Shown one piece after another: positions 23,537-31,284 of a stretch of DNA of 38,352 nt (positions are counted from its first letter, which is position 1; the number at the start of each line of letters is the position of its first letter). The stretch is from positions 1 through 38,352 of IMG/VR virus record IMGVR_UViG_3300009374_000591, one strand, 5' to 3'. Origin of the DNA: a virus. The notes under the pieces were generated by a model that had not been told where the DNA came from, searched no databases, and saw nothing but the letters and a program-made list of their open reading frames with translations. Made by a program: the position numbers and the translations under genes.

Positions 23537-24387
23537 ACAGAATATCATATTCACAGTACTCAAAATGGGCTTCATGTCCCTATAGCTGGAAGTTAAAATA
23601 TATAGACGATCTTTCAGAGTTTGAGCATAATATTTATTTAATTTTTGGATCAGCTACTCATACTGTAATACAAAAATATCTTGAGGTTATGTATAGCGAA
23701 TCAATAAGAAAAGCAGATGAGTTAAATCTTTCAGAGATGTTACAGGGGGAATTAATTAATGAGTTTAAGAAAGCAGAGAAGTCTGATAATAAAGCTCCAT
23801 GTACTAAAAAAGAATTATACGATTTTTTTGATGATGGAATAAAGATACTTGACTATTTCAAGAAACATAGAGGAGAATATTTTCCTAAACAGGGGTGGGA
23901 ATTATTGGGATGCGAAATTCCTCTATCAGTTGATCTAGAAAGAAAAATAACATTTGTTGGATATATTGATGTGGCAATTAAACATAAACCAACAAATCGA
24001 GTAAAGATTATTGATATTAAAACATCTACTATGGGATGGAATAAATATCAGAAAAAGGATAAAGTTAAAACGTCTCAACTATTATTATATAAACACTTTT
24101 TCGCAAAACAGCAAAATCATCCTATTGAAAATATTGATGTAGAATATTTCATTGTAAAACGTAAGTTATGGGAAAACGCCGCCTTTCCTCAAAAACAAAT
24201 TCAAACATTTTCTCCAGCAAATGGAAAGGTTAGTATTAATAAAGTTACTAAAGAATTGGATAATTTCATAAATACTTCATTCGATGAAAATGGAAATTAT
24301 ATAAGTGAGCAAAATGCTACACCAAGCAAAAAAAATTGTAAATGGTGTGAATTTAGAAAGACTAAATATTGTAAGCTGGGAGTTTAA
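23533..24387 (+). CDS. PD-(D/E)XK nuclease, Cas4/RecB-like with Fe-S cysteines
   Basis: Predicted DNA exonuclease of the RecB/Cas4 group. ISYSQYSKWASCPYSWKLKY (residues 4-23) holds the first Cys, and NCKWCEFRKTKYC near the end supplies three more, the usual four-Cys iron-sulfur arrangement. IFGSATHTVIQKYLE is the conserved His motif; FVGYIDVAIKHK with VKIIDIKTST forms the D ... D-x-K catalytic core, and TSQLLLYKHFF is motif QxxxY-like. 284 aa is normal. It overlaps gp62 by four bases and likely acts in recombination or DNA processing. Confidence 0.85.
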   Translation: MNRISYSQYSKWASCPYSWKLKYIDDLSEFEHNIYLIFGSATHTVIQKYLEVMYSESIRKADELNLSEMLQGELINEFKKAEKSDNKAPCTKKELYDFFDDGIKILDYFKKHRGEYFPKQGWELLGCEIPLSVDLERKITFVGYIDVAIKHKPTNRVKIIDIKTSTMGWNKYQKKDKVKTSQLLLYKHFFAKQQNHPIENIDVEYFIVKRKLWENAAFPQKQIQTFSPANGKVSINKVTKELDNFINTSFDENGNYISEQNATPSKKNCKWCEFRKTKYCKLGV

Positions 24388-24388
24388 A

Positions 24389-24769
24389 ATGATTGCGAAG
24401 AGAGCCGTTGGATTAATACTAGATGATATAATAGAAAGTAGAGATTTTGAAAAAAAAGCCTTGGAAAAGTTAGAAAATATTCGTAAATTTAAAGAGGGTA
24501 ATTTCAGTACTACGTTCTTTCATTTTAACGTGAAGGAAAATGAAATTAAGAAATTTATTAAAAGAAATACAGATAAATTGTTTGATATAAACATAGAAAT
24601 AACAAAGCAATATAATAAACATGTTTATTTTTTGATAGATTCCCTCGAGAGGAATCAAATTAACAATTTTCGATATTTATATAATGGAGATATAGTGGAT
24701 GGATTGAATGAATATACAACACTAATTCACTATATTAGAAATAAACCAAATAGGAGAGGAATAAAGTAA
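24389..24769 (+). CDS. Unknown phage protein, 126 aa
   Basis: Start chosen at ATG 24389, two nt after the nuclease stop; an upstream start at 24305 would lie inside the nuclease gene. The protein begins MIAKRAVGLILDDIIESRDF and is mostly charged helices (KALEKLENIRKFKEG, NEIKKFIKRNTDKLF). No recognisable motif, membrane segment or cysteine cluster. It has typical spacing with its neighbours, so it is probably real. Confidence 0.5.
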   Translation: MIAKRAVGLILDDIIESRDFEKKALEKLENIRKFKEGNFSTTFFHFNVKENEIKKFIKRNTDKLFDINIEITKQYNKHVYFLIDSLERNQINNFRYLYNGDIVDGLNEYTTLIHYIRNKPNRRGIK

Positions 24770-24770
24770 C

Positions 24771-25172
24771 ATGAAAATAGGAATTGTTGGAAGTCGACGT
24801 TGGACTAATAGAAAGAAAATAAAGGATTTCATTTTTGAGCTGAAAAAGAAATTCGGAGGAGATTTAGTAATCGTTAGTGGAGGATGTCGAAATGGGGCTG
24901 ATCATTTTGCAAAGAAATATGCGTTGGAGTTTGATGTAAAATATGAAGAGTATCCTCCATTTCATGAGACGCATAATATGTATTGTAAGCTACCAAAAAA
25001 ACTTTATGATAGGCCATATCATGTTTCAAATTATTTTGCACGTAATAAACTAATCGCAAAGAATTCAGGAACGATTGTGGCCTTCATTCCAGAGGGTATG
25101 ACATCAAATGGTTCAATGAGCACAATTAACTATGCTGAGAAATTCGGAAAAGAAACTTTAATTATTTCATAA
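24771..25172 (+). CDS. SLOG/DprA-like Rossmann protein (DUF2493/YspA type)
   Basis: Begins MKIGIVGSRRWTNRKKI, then VIVSGGCRNGADHFAKKYA near residues 36-54 and NYFARNKLIAKNSGTIVAFI near 88-107. GSR-x-W, SGG-x-x-x-GAD and RN are the marks of the SLOG superfamily, which binds nucleotides or related ligands. 133 aa is a single domain. The substrate is unknown. It is the last gene of the replication block: intergenic sequence follows and the accessory region begins. Confidence 0.75.
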   Translation: MKIGIVGSRRWTNRKKIKDFIFELKKKFGGDLVIVSGGCRNGADHFAKKYALEFDVKYEEYPPFHETHNMYCKLPKKLYDRPYHVSNYFARNKLIAKNSGTIVAFIPEGMTSNGSMSTINYAEKFGKETLIIS

Positions 25173-25199
25173 TTTTTTCATTGTTTTTTCTATTCGTAT

Positions 25200-25216
25200 A
25201 TATTTATATATAAATA
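25200..25216 (+). promoter_or_regulatory. AT-rich palindrome containing a late-promoter-like TATAAATA
   Basis: TATTTATATATAAATA (25201-25216) is a perfect 16-bp palindrome in a 68-bp gap, and its right half TATAAATA equals the T4 late-promoter consensus. Similar ATATTTATRTATRRAA sequence recurs at 27334 and 31285, also in gaps just before genes. It may be a phage late promoter or an operator for the small protein encoded at 25241. Confidence 0.4.
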
Positions 25217-25240
25217 ATGATATATAACGGAGATAGAATT

Positions 25241-25438
25241 ATGAAAGAAACAAAACTAACATCAGTGAAAATACTAGAAAAATTATATCAGAATTTCAAA
25301 GTTGCAGTCGTTAATTCATCAATGACTCTACAGAAATTAGCAAATAGATCAGTTTTTCTTTATTTGAATGATAGAGAATATAGAGAAAGGCTCGATGTTG
25401 AAGATACATTAGCCAATGTCAGCGGCAGTAAATATTAA
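25241..25438 (+). CDS. Small ribbon-helix-helix-like protein, 65 aa
   Basis: Start chosen at ATG 25241 with CGGAGA about 8 nt upstream. KLTSVKILEKLYQNFKVAVV followed by MTLQKLANRSVFLYLND fits strand-helix-helix order of RHH DNA-binding proteins: a short beta segment, a helix, a turn and a second helix. The match is by pattern only. The palindrome 25 bp upstream would be a natural target for such a dimer. Confidence 0.55.
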   Translation: MKETKLTSVKILEKLYQNFKVAVVNSSMTLQKLANRSVFLYLNDREYRERLDVEDTLANVSGSKY

Positions 25439-25472
25439 TAATAATAAATAACAGAAAAGGTTATAATAAGTT

Positions 25473-25619
25473 ATGAACGAAAATAAACCAGAAAATCCAT
25501 ATGATAGATTCGTTGAGAGCGTCGGAGAAACAACTGTATTGTTGTTATTCCTTTCGTTCGGAAGCGGGATGATAGTAGGAATGATGTTACTGTCATTTTT
25601 GAGGTATTTGGGGTGGTAA
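25473..25619 (+). CDS. Small single-span membrane protein, 48 aa
   Basis: ATG 25473 to TAA 25617-25619. A charged N-terminus (MNENKPENPYDRFVESVGE) is followed by one hydrophobic helix TVLLLFLSFGSGMIVGMMLL and SFLRYLGW. AAAAGG lies about 12 nt upstream. Small membrane proteins of this kind are frequent in large phages; lysis or envelope roles are possible but not shown. Confidence 0.5.
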   Translation: MNENKPENPYDRFVESVGETTVLLLFLSFGSGMIVGMMLLSFLRYLGW

Positions 25620-25620
25620 A

Positions 25621-25788
25621 GAAAAGGAAACTAAATTTATCGAGGTAAAATCTACATGGACATATACTACAAATGAAGATATAATTGAAGAAAAATGTTT
25701 AGCTTGTGTTAAAGCAGGCTATAAGATAGATGTATGGATTATAGATAAGCCTACTAAAACTATAATTAAGGAATTCAAATATGAGTAG
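25621..25788 (+). pseudogene. C-terminal fragment of a PD-(D/E)XK homing-type endonuclease
   Basis: Frame without a usable start: EKETKFIEVKSTWTYTTNED, then EEKCLACVKAGYKIDVWIID and a stop at 25786-25788. E-V-K-S-x-W-T-Y followed by K-x-x-A-x-x-x-G-Y is the end of the nuclease core in phage homing endonucleases of the PD-(D/E)XK type. The finger and first catalytic parts are missing, so it is a remnant. Confidence 0.6.
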
Positions 25789-25864
25789 AAATATAGGAGA
25801 AAGCGATGGTCGTTTGGCACAGAAGCGTAAAATACTTTTGTTGTCAGACGACCTTTAGCTCAGA
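25781..25864 (+). other. In-frame 5' part of a glycosyltransferase, closed by an amber codon
   Basis: ATG 25781 has AAGGA about 7 nt upstream and encodes MSRNIGESDGRLAQKRKILL, then LLSDDL, TAG (25856-25858), CTC, AGA and ATG (25865) in the same frame as the next gene. KILLLSDDLR-M-x-SG is how I expect related phage glycosyltransferases to begin: first Rossmann strand plus loop. Removing the 6 nt TAGCTC (25856-25861) joins SDDL to RMRSG exactly. Confidence 0.65.
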
Positions 25865-26353
25865 ATGAGATCTGGCGTTGCGACTGTTTCAAAGGAAATA
25901 GTTATGAATACAATTCACCATTATGACTGGATGCAGATCGCTGGAGCAGTTAAGCATCCTAATGAAGGACAGATTATTGATATGTCTCAAGCCACACAAG
26001 AATTAACAGGTGTAAAAGACGCATATCTTAAATTATATCCTGTAAGTGGTTATGGTAATCCTGATATATTACGACAGATTATTAATATTGAAAAGCCAGA
26101 TGTCATCATGATGTTTACTGATCCTAGATTTTGGGGATGGTTATTTCAGATGGAACGGGAAATTAGAACAAAAATTCCAGTGTCATATTTAGCCCTATGG
26201 GACGACCTTCCAGATCCGATGTGGGATGGTGCAAATTATGCTAGCTGTGATTTGATTATGTCGATATCAAAGCAATCATATGGTATTCACAATCGAATTC
26301 TAAGTAATTTTGGAGTCGATGTTGTTGAGCTAGATTTTAAGGAGATCGAATGA
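25865..26353 (+). CDS. Glycosyltransferase (GT-B), N-terminal domain
   Basis: Open frame from ATG 25865; probably translated from 25781 if the amber codon at 25856 is read through or skipped, because this ATG lacks a clear ribosome site and would drop the first beta strand. RSGVATVSKEIV begins the glycine-rich loop; HHYDWMQIAGAVKHP, LYPVSGYGNPDILRQII, MMFTDPRFWGWLFQME and YLALWDDLPDPMWDG are conserved-looking blocks of a phage glycosyltransferase. It ends VVELDFKEIE and overlaps the next gene by ATGA. In the relatives I recall the two parts are one protein. The substrate is unknown. Confidence 0.72.
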   Translation: MRSGVATVSKEIVMNTIHHYDWMQIAGAVKHPNEGQIIDMSQATQELTGVKDAYLKLYPVSGYGNPDILRQIINIEKPDVIMMFTDPRFWGWLFQMEREIRTKIPVSYLALWDDLPDPMWDGANYASCDLIMSISKQSYGIHNRILSNFGVDVVELDFKEIE

Positions 26354-27282
26354 AGACACTTACAAGTTATGTTCCGCATGGAATTAGTTCAAAGAGATTC
26401 TTTAAAATTAATAAGAACAGTTCTGAATTTCAGCAGTTTGAACGAAAATATAATTTATCAAAATACGATTTTAAATTATTATATCTGAATAGAAATATTC
26501 GTAGAAAAGTACCAGGTGATGTCATCATGGCTTATAAACACTTTATTGAGCAGCTACCAAAAGATGAACAGAAAAAATGTGTATTGATATTTCATACAGC
26601 TCCTGTTGATAATAATGGAACTGATTTACGAGCTGTGTGTAAAGCTATTATTCCTGACCAGAATGTTATATTTACATATGATATATCAGGATCATTTGAT
26701 GATAAGGAAATGAATTTCTTGTATAATTCAGTTGATATTTATATTAATCTAGCTTCAAATGAGGGATTCGGGCTAGGAAGCTGTGAAGCATTAACAGTTG
26801 GAACACCGATTATTGTAAATGTTACAGGTGGACTTCAAGATCAATGTGGTTTCAAAAAAGAAGATGGATCATGTTTAGCAGCACATGATTACATTAAGCT
26901 TGGAACGAATCATCATGGAAAATATACAGAGCACGGTGAATGGGTTAAGCCTGTATATCCCGTAAGTGTTAGTTTAGCTGGAAGTCCTCAAACACCATAT
27001 ATCTTTGATGACAGATGCAGTTGGAAAGATGCTGGAGCGGCTATCAAAAAATGGTATGATGTCGGGGCTGAAGAACGAGAACGTTGTGGTGAATTGGGAC
27101 GAAAGTTTGTTCGTGGAGAGGAATCGATGATGTCAGCAAAACATATGGCTGATAAATTTATTAATGCAATTGATACTTTATTGGAAACGTGGGAGCCGAG
27201 AGAGCGATATGATTTATTTGATATTAACGATGTTGAATTGAAAACAACAACGACAATGATAGATGGAGAGGAACCTGAATGA
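26350..27282 (+). CDS. Glycosyltransferase family 1-like, C-terminal domain
   Basis: Continues the preceding domain. SYVPHGISSKRFFKI near residue 6 is the linker to the nucleotide-sugar-binding domain; LLYLNRNIRRKVPGD and VLIFHTAP are its first strands, and NEGFGLGSCEALTVGTPII matches the E-x7-E motif of GT-B retaining enzymes. It starts at ATG 26350 inside the previous stop codon (-1 frame), so the two parts are likely co-translated and assemble. The C-terminus is acidic. The acceptor is probably a phage surface glycan or DNA base; the sequence does not tell. Confidence 0.8.
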   Translation: MKTLTSYVPHGISSKRFFKINKNSSEFQQFERKYNLSKYDFKLLYLNRNIRRKVPGDVIMAYKHFIEQLPKDEQKKCVLIFHTAPVDNNGTDLRAVCKAIIPDQNVIFTYDISGSFDDKEMNFLYNSVDIYINLASNEGFGLGSCEALTVGTPIIVNVTGGLQDQCGFKKEDGSCLAAHDYIKLGTNHHGKYTEHGEWVKPVYPVSVSLAGSPQTPYIFDDRCSWKDAGAAIKKWYDVGAEERERCGELGRKFVRGEESMMSAKHMADKFINAIDTLLETWEPRERYDLFDINDVELKTTTTMIDGEEPE

Positions 27283-27302
27283 GAACTATTTTAGTATTTT
27301 TC

Positions 27303-27322
27303 AAAATATATTAGTATATTTT
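27303..27322 (+). terminator. AU-only hairpin, possible weak terminator
   Basis: AAAATATA-TTAG-TATATTTT is an 8-bp stem with a 4-nt loop, followed by TATATTTT, 20 bases after the end of the glycosyltransferase. With no G-C pairs it is weak and may instead be an operator in front of the small gene at 27365. Confidence 0.3.
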
Positions 27323-27333
27323 TATATTTTCTG

Positions 27334-27350
27334 ATATTTATATATGAAAG
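27334..27350 (+). promoter_or_regulatory. Candidate promoter motif, second copy
   Basis: ATATTTATATATGAAAG resembles the sequences at 25200 and 31285 (consensus ATATTTATRTATRRAAW) and lies about 30 bp before the start of the small gene at 27365. Confidence 0.3.
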
Positions 27351-27364
27351 CCAAGGAAACAAAA

Positions 27365-27511
27365 ATGAATAAAAACAAATCAATTTTAATAGACGAAAAA
27401 ACGCACAAGAAAATGAAAATTTTCTGTGCTGAGAGATCTCTAAAAATGAAAGATTGGCTAAAGCAGATAATATTGGAAAAAATTAAGGAAAATGTTAATG
27501 AAAGGAGCTGA
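27365..27511 (+). CDS. Small RHH/Arc-like protein, 48 aa
   Basis: ATG 27365 with AAGGA 8 nt upstream; an in-frame ATG at 27344 lacks a site. Reads MNKNKSILIDEKTHKKMKIF, CAERSLKMKDWLKQIIL and stops at TGA 27509-27511. A beta strand (SILIDEKTH) followed by two helices with a K-x-x-D-W-L-K turn fits Arc/MetJ-type ribbon-helix-helix proteins. Probably a small DNA-binding regulator. It immediately precedes the endonuclease gene in the same frame. Confidence 0.5.
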   Translation: MNKNKSILIDEKTHKKMKIFCAERSLKMKDWLKQIILEKIKENVNERS

Positions 27512-27517
27512 GCGAGA

Positions 27518-28267
27518 TTGGATAAACAAAAATACTGTTCACGGGATTGTTTTTTAAAATCCTGCCGAGAACAAAGAAAGTGTGAATGGTGTGGAGATAT
27601 ATTTGAAATTTTAAAATCTAGAACCATGAGATGCTGTTCTCAAAGTTGTAGTCAAAATTTACAAAATAAAATTGCATATACAAGATATGAATCAATTCGG
27701 CGAGCAAAACAATGTAAATATTGTCAAGAAGAATTTATTGTTGTTAATTGGAATAAGGATAGGCAGTTTTGTTCAAAAAAATGCAAAACTCTGTCAAGTA
27801 GGGTATCTAAAATATCAAAATACTGTGAAATTTGTAATAAAGAATTTTCCGGGAAACCCTACCAAATGACAAGTAAAAGAAAATTCTGTTCAGTAAAATG
27901 CTTAAATATTCATAGAAGTAATTTGGCCGGAAAAAATAGAAAATATACACAGACAAAACCGGAATTATATTTTATGGGATTGTTAGATAAAAATAATATT
28001 GAATATGAATTTCAGTATCGGGTTAAATGGAAACGTGGCTGGAAAAAGTTTTATGATTTTTATATACCGGGCAAACATTTGTTAGTAGAGATCGATGGTA
28101 TTTATTGGCACGGAAAAAATAAAATGGATGGTGAGTTAAATAATCAACAAACAAAAACAAGGCAGAATGATATTATTAAAAATGAATTAGCTAAAAAAAG
28201 AGGATATAATTTAATGAGAGTTTGGGAAGATGAGATTAGGAACTTTAACATGGAAGAATTGAAATAA
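27518..28267 (+). CDS. Zinc-finger Vsr/PD-(D/E)XK-like homing endonuclease
   Basis: Starts at TTG 27518 (AGGAG about 10 nt upstream), six bases after the stop of the small gene. The N-terminal 120 residues have repeated zinc fingers of the form C-x2-C ... C-x3-C (KCEWCGDIFEILKSRTMRCC; QCKYCQEEF; YCEICNKEF). The first unit, KYCSRDCF, lacks its leading C-x-x-C, so the N-terminus is probably truncated. The nuclease part reads KPELYFMGLL, FYDFYIPGKHLLVEIDGIYW, then TRQNDIIKNELAKKRGYN and LMRVWEDEI, the Vsr-like layout. A mobile gene lodged between glycosyltransferase genes. Confidence 0.78.
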   Translation: MDKQKYCSRDCFLKSCREQRKCEWCGDIFEILKSRTMRCCSQSCSQNLQNKIAYTRYESIRRAKQCKYCQEEFIVVNWNKDRQFCSKKCKTLSSRVSKISKYCEICNKEFSGKPYQMTSKRKFCSVKCLNIHRSNLAGKNRKYTQTKPELYFMGLLDKNNIEYEFQYRVKWKRGWKKFYDFYIPGKHLLVEIDGIYWHGKNKMDGELNNQQTKTRQNDIIKNELAKKRGYNLMRVWEDEIRNFNMEELK

Positions 28268-29634
28268 TGAGCATAAACAAAAAGACATTGCTTTTAACTG
28301 GCCCACTAAATACGCAATCAGGATACGGTCATCATGCTAGATCAATATTTTGGGCATTATATAATCCAGTGAAATACGATATAAAGGTTATTGATGTTCG
28401 ATGGGGCGATACACCACGAAATTTTTTGAAAGCCGATATTCCAGAACACAAAATACTACTTGATGCGATATTAACTGACCAAACTTTAAATCAGCAGCCA
28501 GATATTTATATCGATTGTCGTATCCCCAATGAATTTCAAACTTTTGGTAAATATAATGTCGGTATAACTGCGGGAATTGAGACAGACGCAGTATCCGCTA
28601 AATGGATTGATAGCTGTAACAAAATGGATTTAGTTATTGTTCCATCGGAACATTCAAAAACTGGATTTGTTAGTCCAATATATGATAAATATCAAAATAT
28701 GCCTGATGGACAACAGCAAAAAGTTGGAGAGCTTAAACTTGAAAAGCCAATGGAAGTCGTGTTTGAAGGAAGTGATGAGAATATTTATAAGCCGTTGAAA
28801 TTTGATGAGCTTGATGATAAACTAAAGAAAATAATAAATGATTTAGTTCCAGAAAAATTTGCATTTCTTTTTGTTGGACAGTGGACGAAAGGTGGATATG
28901 GTGAGGATAGAAAAGATATTGGAAAATTAATAAAGGTCTTTTACGAAACATTTGCAAGTCAAAAGAAACAACCTGCTTTGATTCTGAAAACGAGTGGGGC
29001 AACATTATCAATATCCGATCAACAGGAAGTTATCAAAAAAATCAAAAATATCAAAGAACAATTTCCTTATGGCTGGAGTCTTCCAAACGTTTATTTGCTT
29101 CATGGTGATTTAACGGACGAGGAAATGAATTCGCTTTATAATCATCCAAAAATAAAGGCAATGGTATCATTTACTCACGGCGAGGGGTTTGGACGACCAT
29201 TTCTCGAAGCAGCAATGACTGGACTTCCAATTATTGCATCTGGATGGAGTGGACAAGTTGATTTTCTTGATGAGAGATATACACAGTTTATTTCGGGAGA
29301 TCTTCAACAAGTACCAAAGTCAGCTATATGGGAAGATGTAATTATTCCTGAAAGCAAGTGGTTTGTTATTAACGATCATGAAGCATATAAAGCTTTAACA
29401 CATGCATTTGAACATCCAAACGAAATAAAGGAAAAGGCTAAAGCTCAAATGAGAAAAGTTCGATCAAAATATACTCAACAAAAAATGGATGAGCTTTTAA
29501 ATGAAATTATCGATAAATATACAGAACATATTGCATCAGCTGTTGCATTGAAACTACCTAAGCTCAAAAAGATAGATGATAATAAACCAAATATTCCGAA
29601 AATCAAATTACCCAGACTAGAGAAAATAACATAG
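28267..29634 (+). CDS. Glycosyltransferase, GT-B fold (family 1/4-like), 455 aa
   Basis: Transfers a sugar from an activated donor. LLLTGPLNTQSGYGHHARS near residue 8 is the N-terminal glycine-rich loop; VGITAGIETD and VIVPSEHSKTGF continue the acceptor domain. FAFLFVGQWTKGGYG opens the donor domain and FTHGEGFGRPFLEAAMTGLP near 302-320 carries the E-x7-E motif. The C-terminal ~45 residues are a Lys/Pro-rich tail of repeated P-K-(L/I)-K/x-L-x-K units (LKLPKLKKI, IPKIKLPRLEKI). It overlaps the endonuclease stop by one base, so the endonuclease sits between adjacent glycosyltransferases. Confidence 0.85.
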   Translation: MSINKKTLLLTGPLNTQSGYGHHARSIFWALYNPVKYDIKVIDVRWGDTPRNFLKADIPEHKILLDAILTDQTLNQQPDIYIDCRIPNEFQTFGKYNVGITAGIETDAVSAKWIDSCNKMDLVIVPSEHSKTGFVSPIYDKYQNMPDGQQQKVGELKLEKPMEVVFEGSDENIYKPLKFDELDDKLKKIINDLVPEKFAFLFVGQWTKGGYGEDRKDIGKLIKVFYETFASQKKQPALILKTSGATLSISDQQEVIKKIKNIKEQFPYGWSLPNVYLLHGDLTDEEMNSLYNHPKIKAMVSFTHGEGFGRPFLEAAMTGLPIIASGWSGQVDFLDERYTQFISGDLQQVPKSAIWEDVIIPESKWFVINDHEAYKALTHAFEHPNEIKEKAKAQMRKVRSKYTQQKMDELLNEIIDKYTEHIASAVALKLPKLKKIDDNKPNIPKIKLPRLEKIT

Positions 29635-29644
29635 GAAATATAAT

Positions 29645-29782
29645 ATGAAAACTCAAACAAAAATAATATTAGGATTTATATTAGGGATACTAATAGGACA
29701 TCTCTTTACACCAGTACTTACAGCGTATGGTCATCAATTAGGTACTAGATGGAATCCAATGTATGTTAAGATTGTAAAATGA
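29645..29782 (+). CDS. Small membrane-anchored protein, 45 aa
   Basis: ATG 29645 to TGA 29780-29782; AGGAAA is about 9 nt upstream. One hydrophobic helix ILGFILGILIGHLFTPVL follows a short basic start (MKTQTK), with a hydrophilic tail. It overlaps the next gene by ATGA. Function unknown. Confidence 0.5.
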   Translation: MKTQTKIILGFILGILIGHLFTPVLTAYGHQLGTRWNPMYVKIVK

Positions 29783-30234
29783 AAATAATATCAAACTGTC
29801 AACTTTGTAATCAGCATGCATTACATGTTATTGAAACAGAGGAAACAACTTTATATCAATGCTTACACTGCGGCTATGCGTCGAGTGATAAATTTATTGG
29901 TGCTAAAGAATTGAACCCTGAATATCAAAAATTAACTGACGAAATGAAATCATGGGCTGTAGAAACTGATAATCAGGTATGGATCCCGGGAATTATAACT
30001 TTACCTGAAGGAATGGTACATCCATTTAACGACGGTAATAAGTTAAAATGGAAGTACGCGAAAATGATTGATATTCCAGAAGAAGAACAAAAAAATTATC
30101 CATTACCAGATGGCTCAGGATATTATACACAACAATATGATGTCGAAAATGCAGAGCTATATGATAACTTCTACGATTGTTTAGCAGCATTGAATGAACA
30201 AGCAAAGAGAGATATTAATGGCAAAAACGATTAA
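29779..30234 (+). CDS. Zinc-ribbon phage protein, 151 aa
   Basis: CQLCNQHALHVI near residue 7 and YQCLHCGYASSDKF near 27 form a C-x-x-C/C-x-x-C ribbon. The rest (QVWIPGIITLPEGMVHPFND, then LKWKYAKMIDIPEEE) is a conserved-looking block without known motif. The start overlaps the stop of the small membrane protein. I associate this type with T4-like phages, but the role is not known to me. Confidence 0.6.
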   Translation: MKIISNCQLCNQHALHVIETEETTLYQCLHCGYASSDKFIGAKELNPEYQKLTDEMKSWAVETDNQVWIPGIITLPEGMVHPFNDGNKLKWKYAKMIDIPEEEQKNYPLPDGSGYYTQQYDVENAELYDNFYDCLAALNEQAKRDINGKND

Positions 30235-30757
30235 TCATCAGGCTAAAATAATACACAGAACAAAAATTGTACTAAAGCCAAGAACACTTAAACCAGGTTC
30301 ATTAGTTGAATTTACATATACAGAGGGAGCAGGAAAACTTCGCCCATTAGTTTTAGTATTGGCAAACGGATACTATGACAAGAAAGTAAATAGCGAAAAA
30401 ACAATTTTGATACACGGCATCAATTTTAATTATTTACCAGAAAGTGTTATTAACAGACTAAAAGATAAAATCGAAAAGCGACCTATTTTAGGAAAACAAA
30501 TATATTTTACTAAACAAGAAAGAGACGAAAAGGGTAGATTTATTATTGAAGGAAATCGATATACTAGATTGGAGCTTCCAACATTACAGGAATCTACAAA
30601 AGAAAATGCTCCATTATCCATTGCTCAAACAAGAATTATGATACAGACTTTATATTCATCAGTAATTGAAAAGGTAGCAAAAAAGCATAATTGCTATCGA
30701 ACATATGATGTTCAAGAAATTAGAAATATTAAGGGGGTTTTATATAAATTTGATTAA
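30218..30757 (+). CDS. Unrecognised phage protein, 179 aa
   Basis: Start at ATG 30218 (AAAGAGAG upstream), overlapping the zinc-ribbon gene by 17 bp. RTLKPGSLVEFTYTEGAGKL is followed by RPLVLVLANGYYDKKV and ILIHGINFNYLPESV, a small beta-barrel-like pattern; the PLVLVL ... HGINFNYL signature occurs in proteins of other large phages as I remember, without assigned function. The C-terminus has KHNCYRTYDVQEIRNI. No membrane segment. Confidence 0.55.
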   Translation: MAKTINHQAKIIHRTKIVLKPRTLKPGSLVEFTYTEGAGKLRPLVLVLANGYYDKKVNSEKTILIHGINFNYLPESVINRLKDKIEKRPILGKQIYFTKQERDEKGRFIIEGNRYTRLELPTLQESTKENAPLSIAQTRIMIQTLYSSVIEKVAKKHNCYRTYDVQEIRNIKGVLYKFD

Positions 30758-30759
30758 TC

Positions 30760-31281
30760 ATGCTTAGTATTTCATATAGCATACTTACACATAACGAAAC
30801 AGATTCGTTACAGAGACTTTTAGACTTTATTCTTAAATATAAAGATGAAGAGGATGAAATTGTTATTCTCGATGATTATTCTGATAATGAGAGAACAAAA
30901 GAAATATTAGATGTTTATCCCTCAATATATGAAATAAAATTTGAGCAGCGATATCTTTTTAAGGACTTTGCCGGTCAGAAAAATTATTTAAGAAAAATGT
31001 GTGAAAAGGACTATATCTTTAACTTAGATGCTGATGAAATACCCAAATTACACTTAATTAGAAATTTAAAGAGTATTTTAGAAAAAAATCCTGATATAGA
31101 TGTATTTCGAATCCCTCGAATAAATACTGTTGAGGGAATAACATCAGAACATATTGAAAAATGGGGCTGGAATATTGGGAAACTAGAATCAATGACGCGA
31201 TCAGAGATTTTAGATACTAATTCAGATGAATATAAATTATTAAAAAAACATGGGCTAATTATTGAAGAAAAAGATATTTAA
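30760..31281 (+). CDS. Glycosyltransferase family 2, N-terminal part of a gene split by an endonuclease
   Basis: GT-A transferase half. MLSISYSILTHNETDSLQRL begins the nucleotide-binding strand; DEIVILDDYSDNERTKEIL gives the first Asp motif, and YIFNLDADEIPKLHLIRNL contains the metal-binding D-x-D (DAD). It ends KKHGLIIEEKDI and stops, while the missing end (NWPYDYQSRIHKN ... PAEEDYCIVHPK) is encoded at 32224-32454 beyond a homing endonuclease gene. The start is 2 nt after the preceding stop. Only ~173 aa of an expected ~250 aa are here. Confidence 0.78.
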   Translation: MLSISYSILTHNETDSLQRLLDFILKYKDEEDEIVILDDYSDNERTKEILDVYPSIYEIKFEQRYLFKDFAGQKNYLRKMCEKDYIFNLDADEIPKLHLIRNLKSILEKNPDIDVFRIPRINTVEGITSEHIEKWGWNIGKLESMTRSEILDTNSDEYKLLKKHGLIIEEKDI

Positions 31282-31284
31282 TTT

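Noticed and set aside
26330-26356. Programmed -1 frameshift joining the two glycosyltransferase domains
   Set aside because: No X-XXY-YYZ heptamer in the zero frame; an ATGA restart explains the arrangement.
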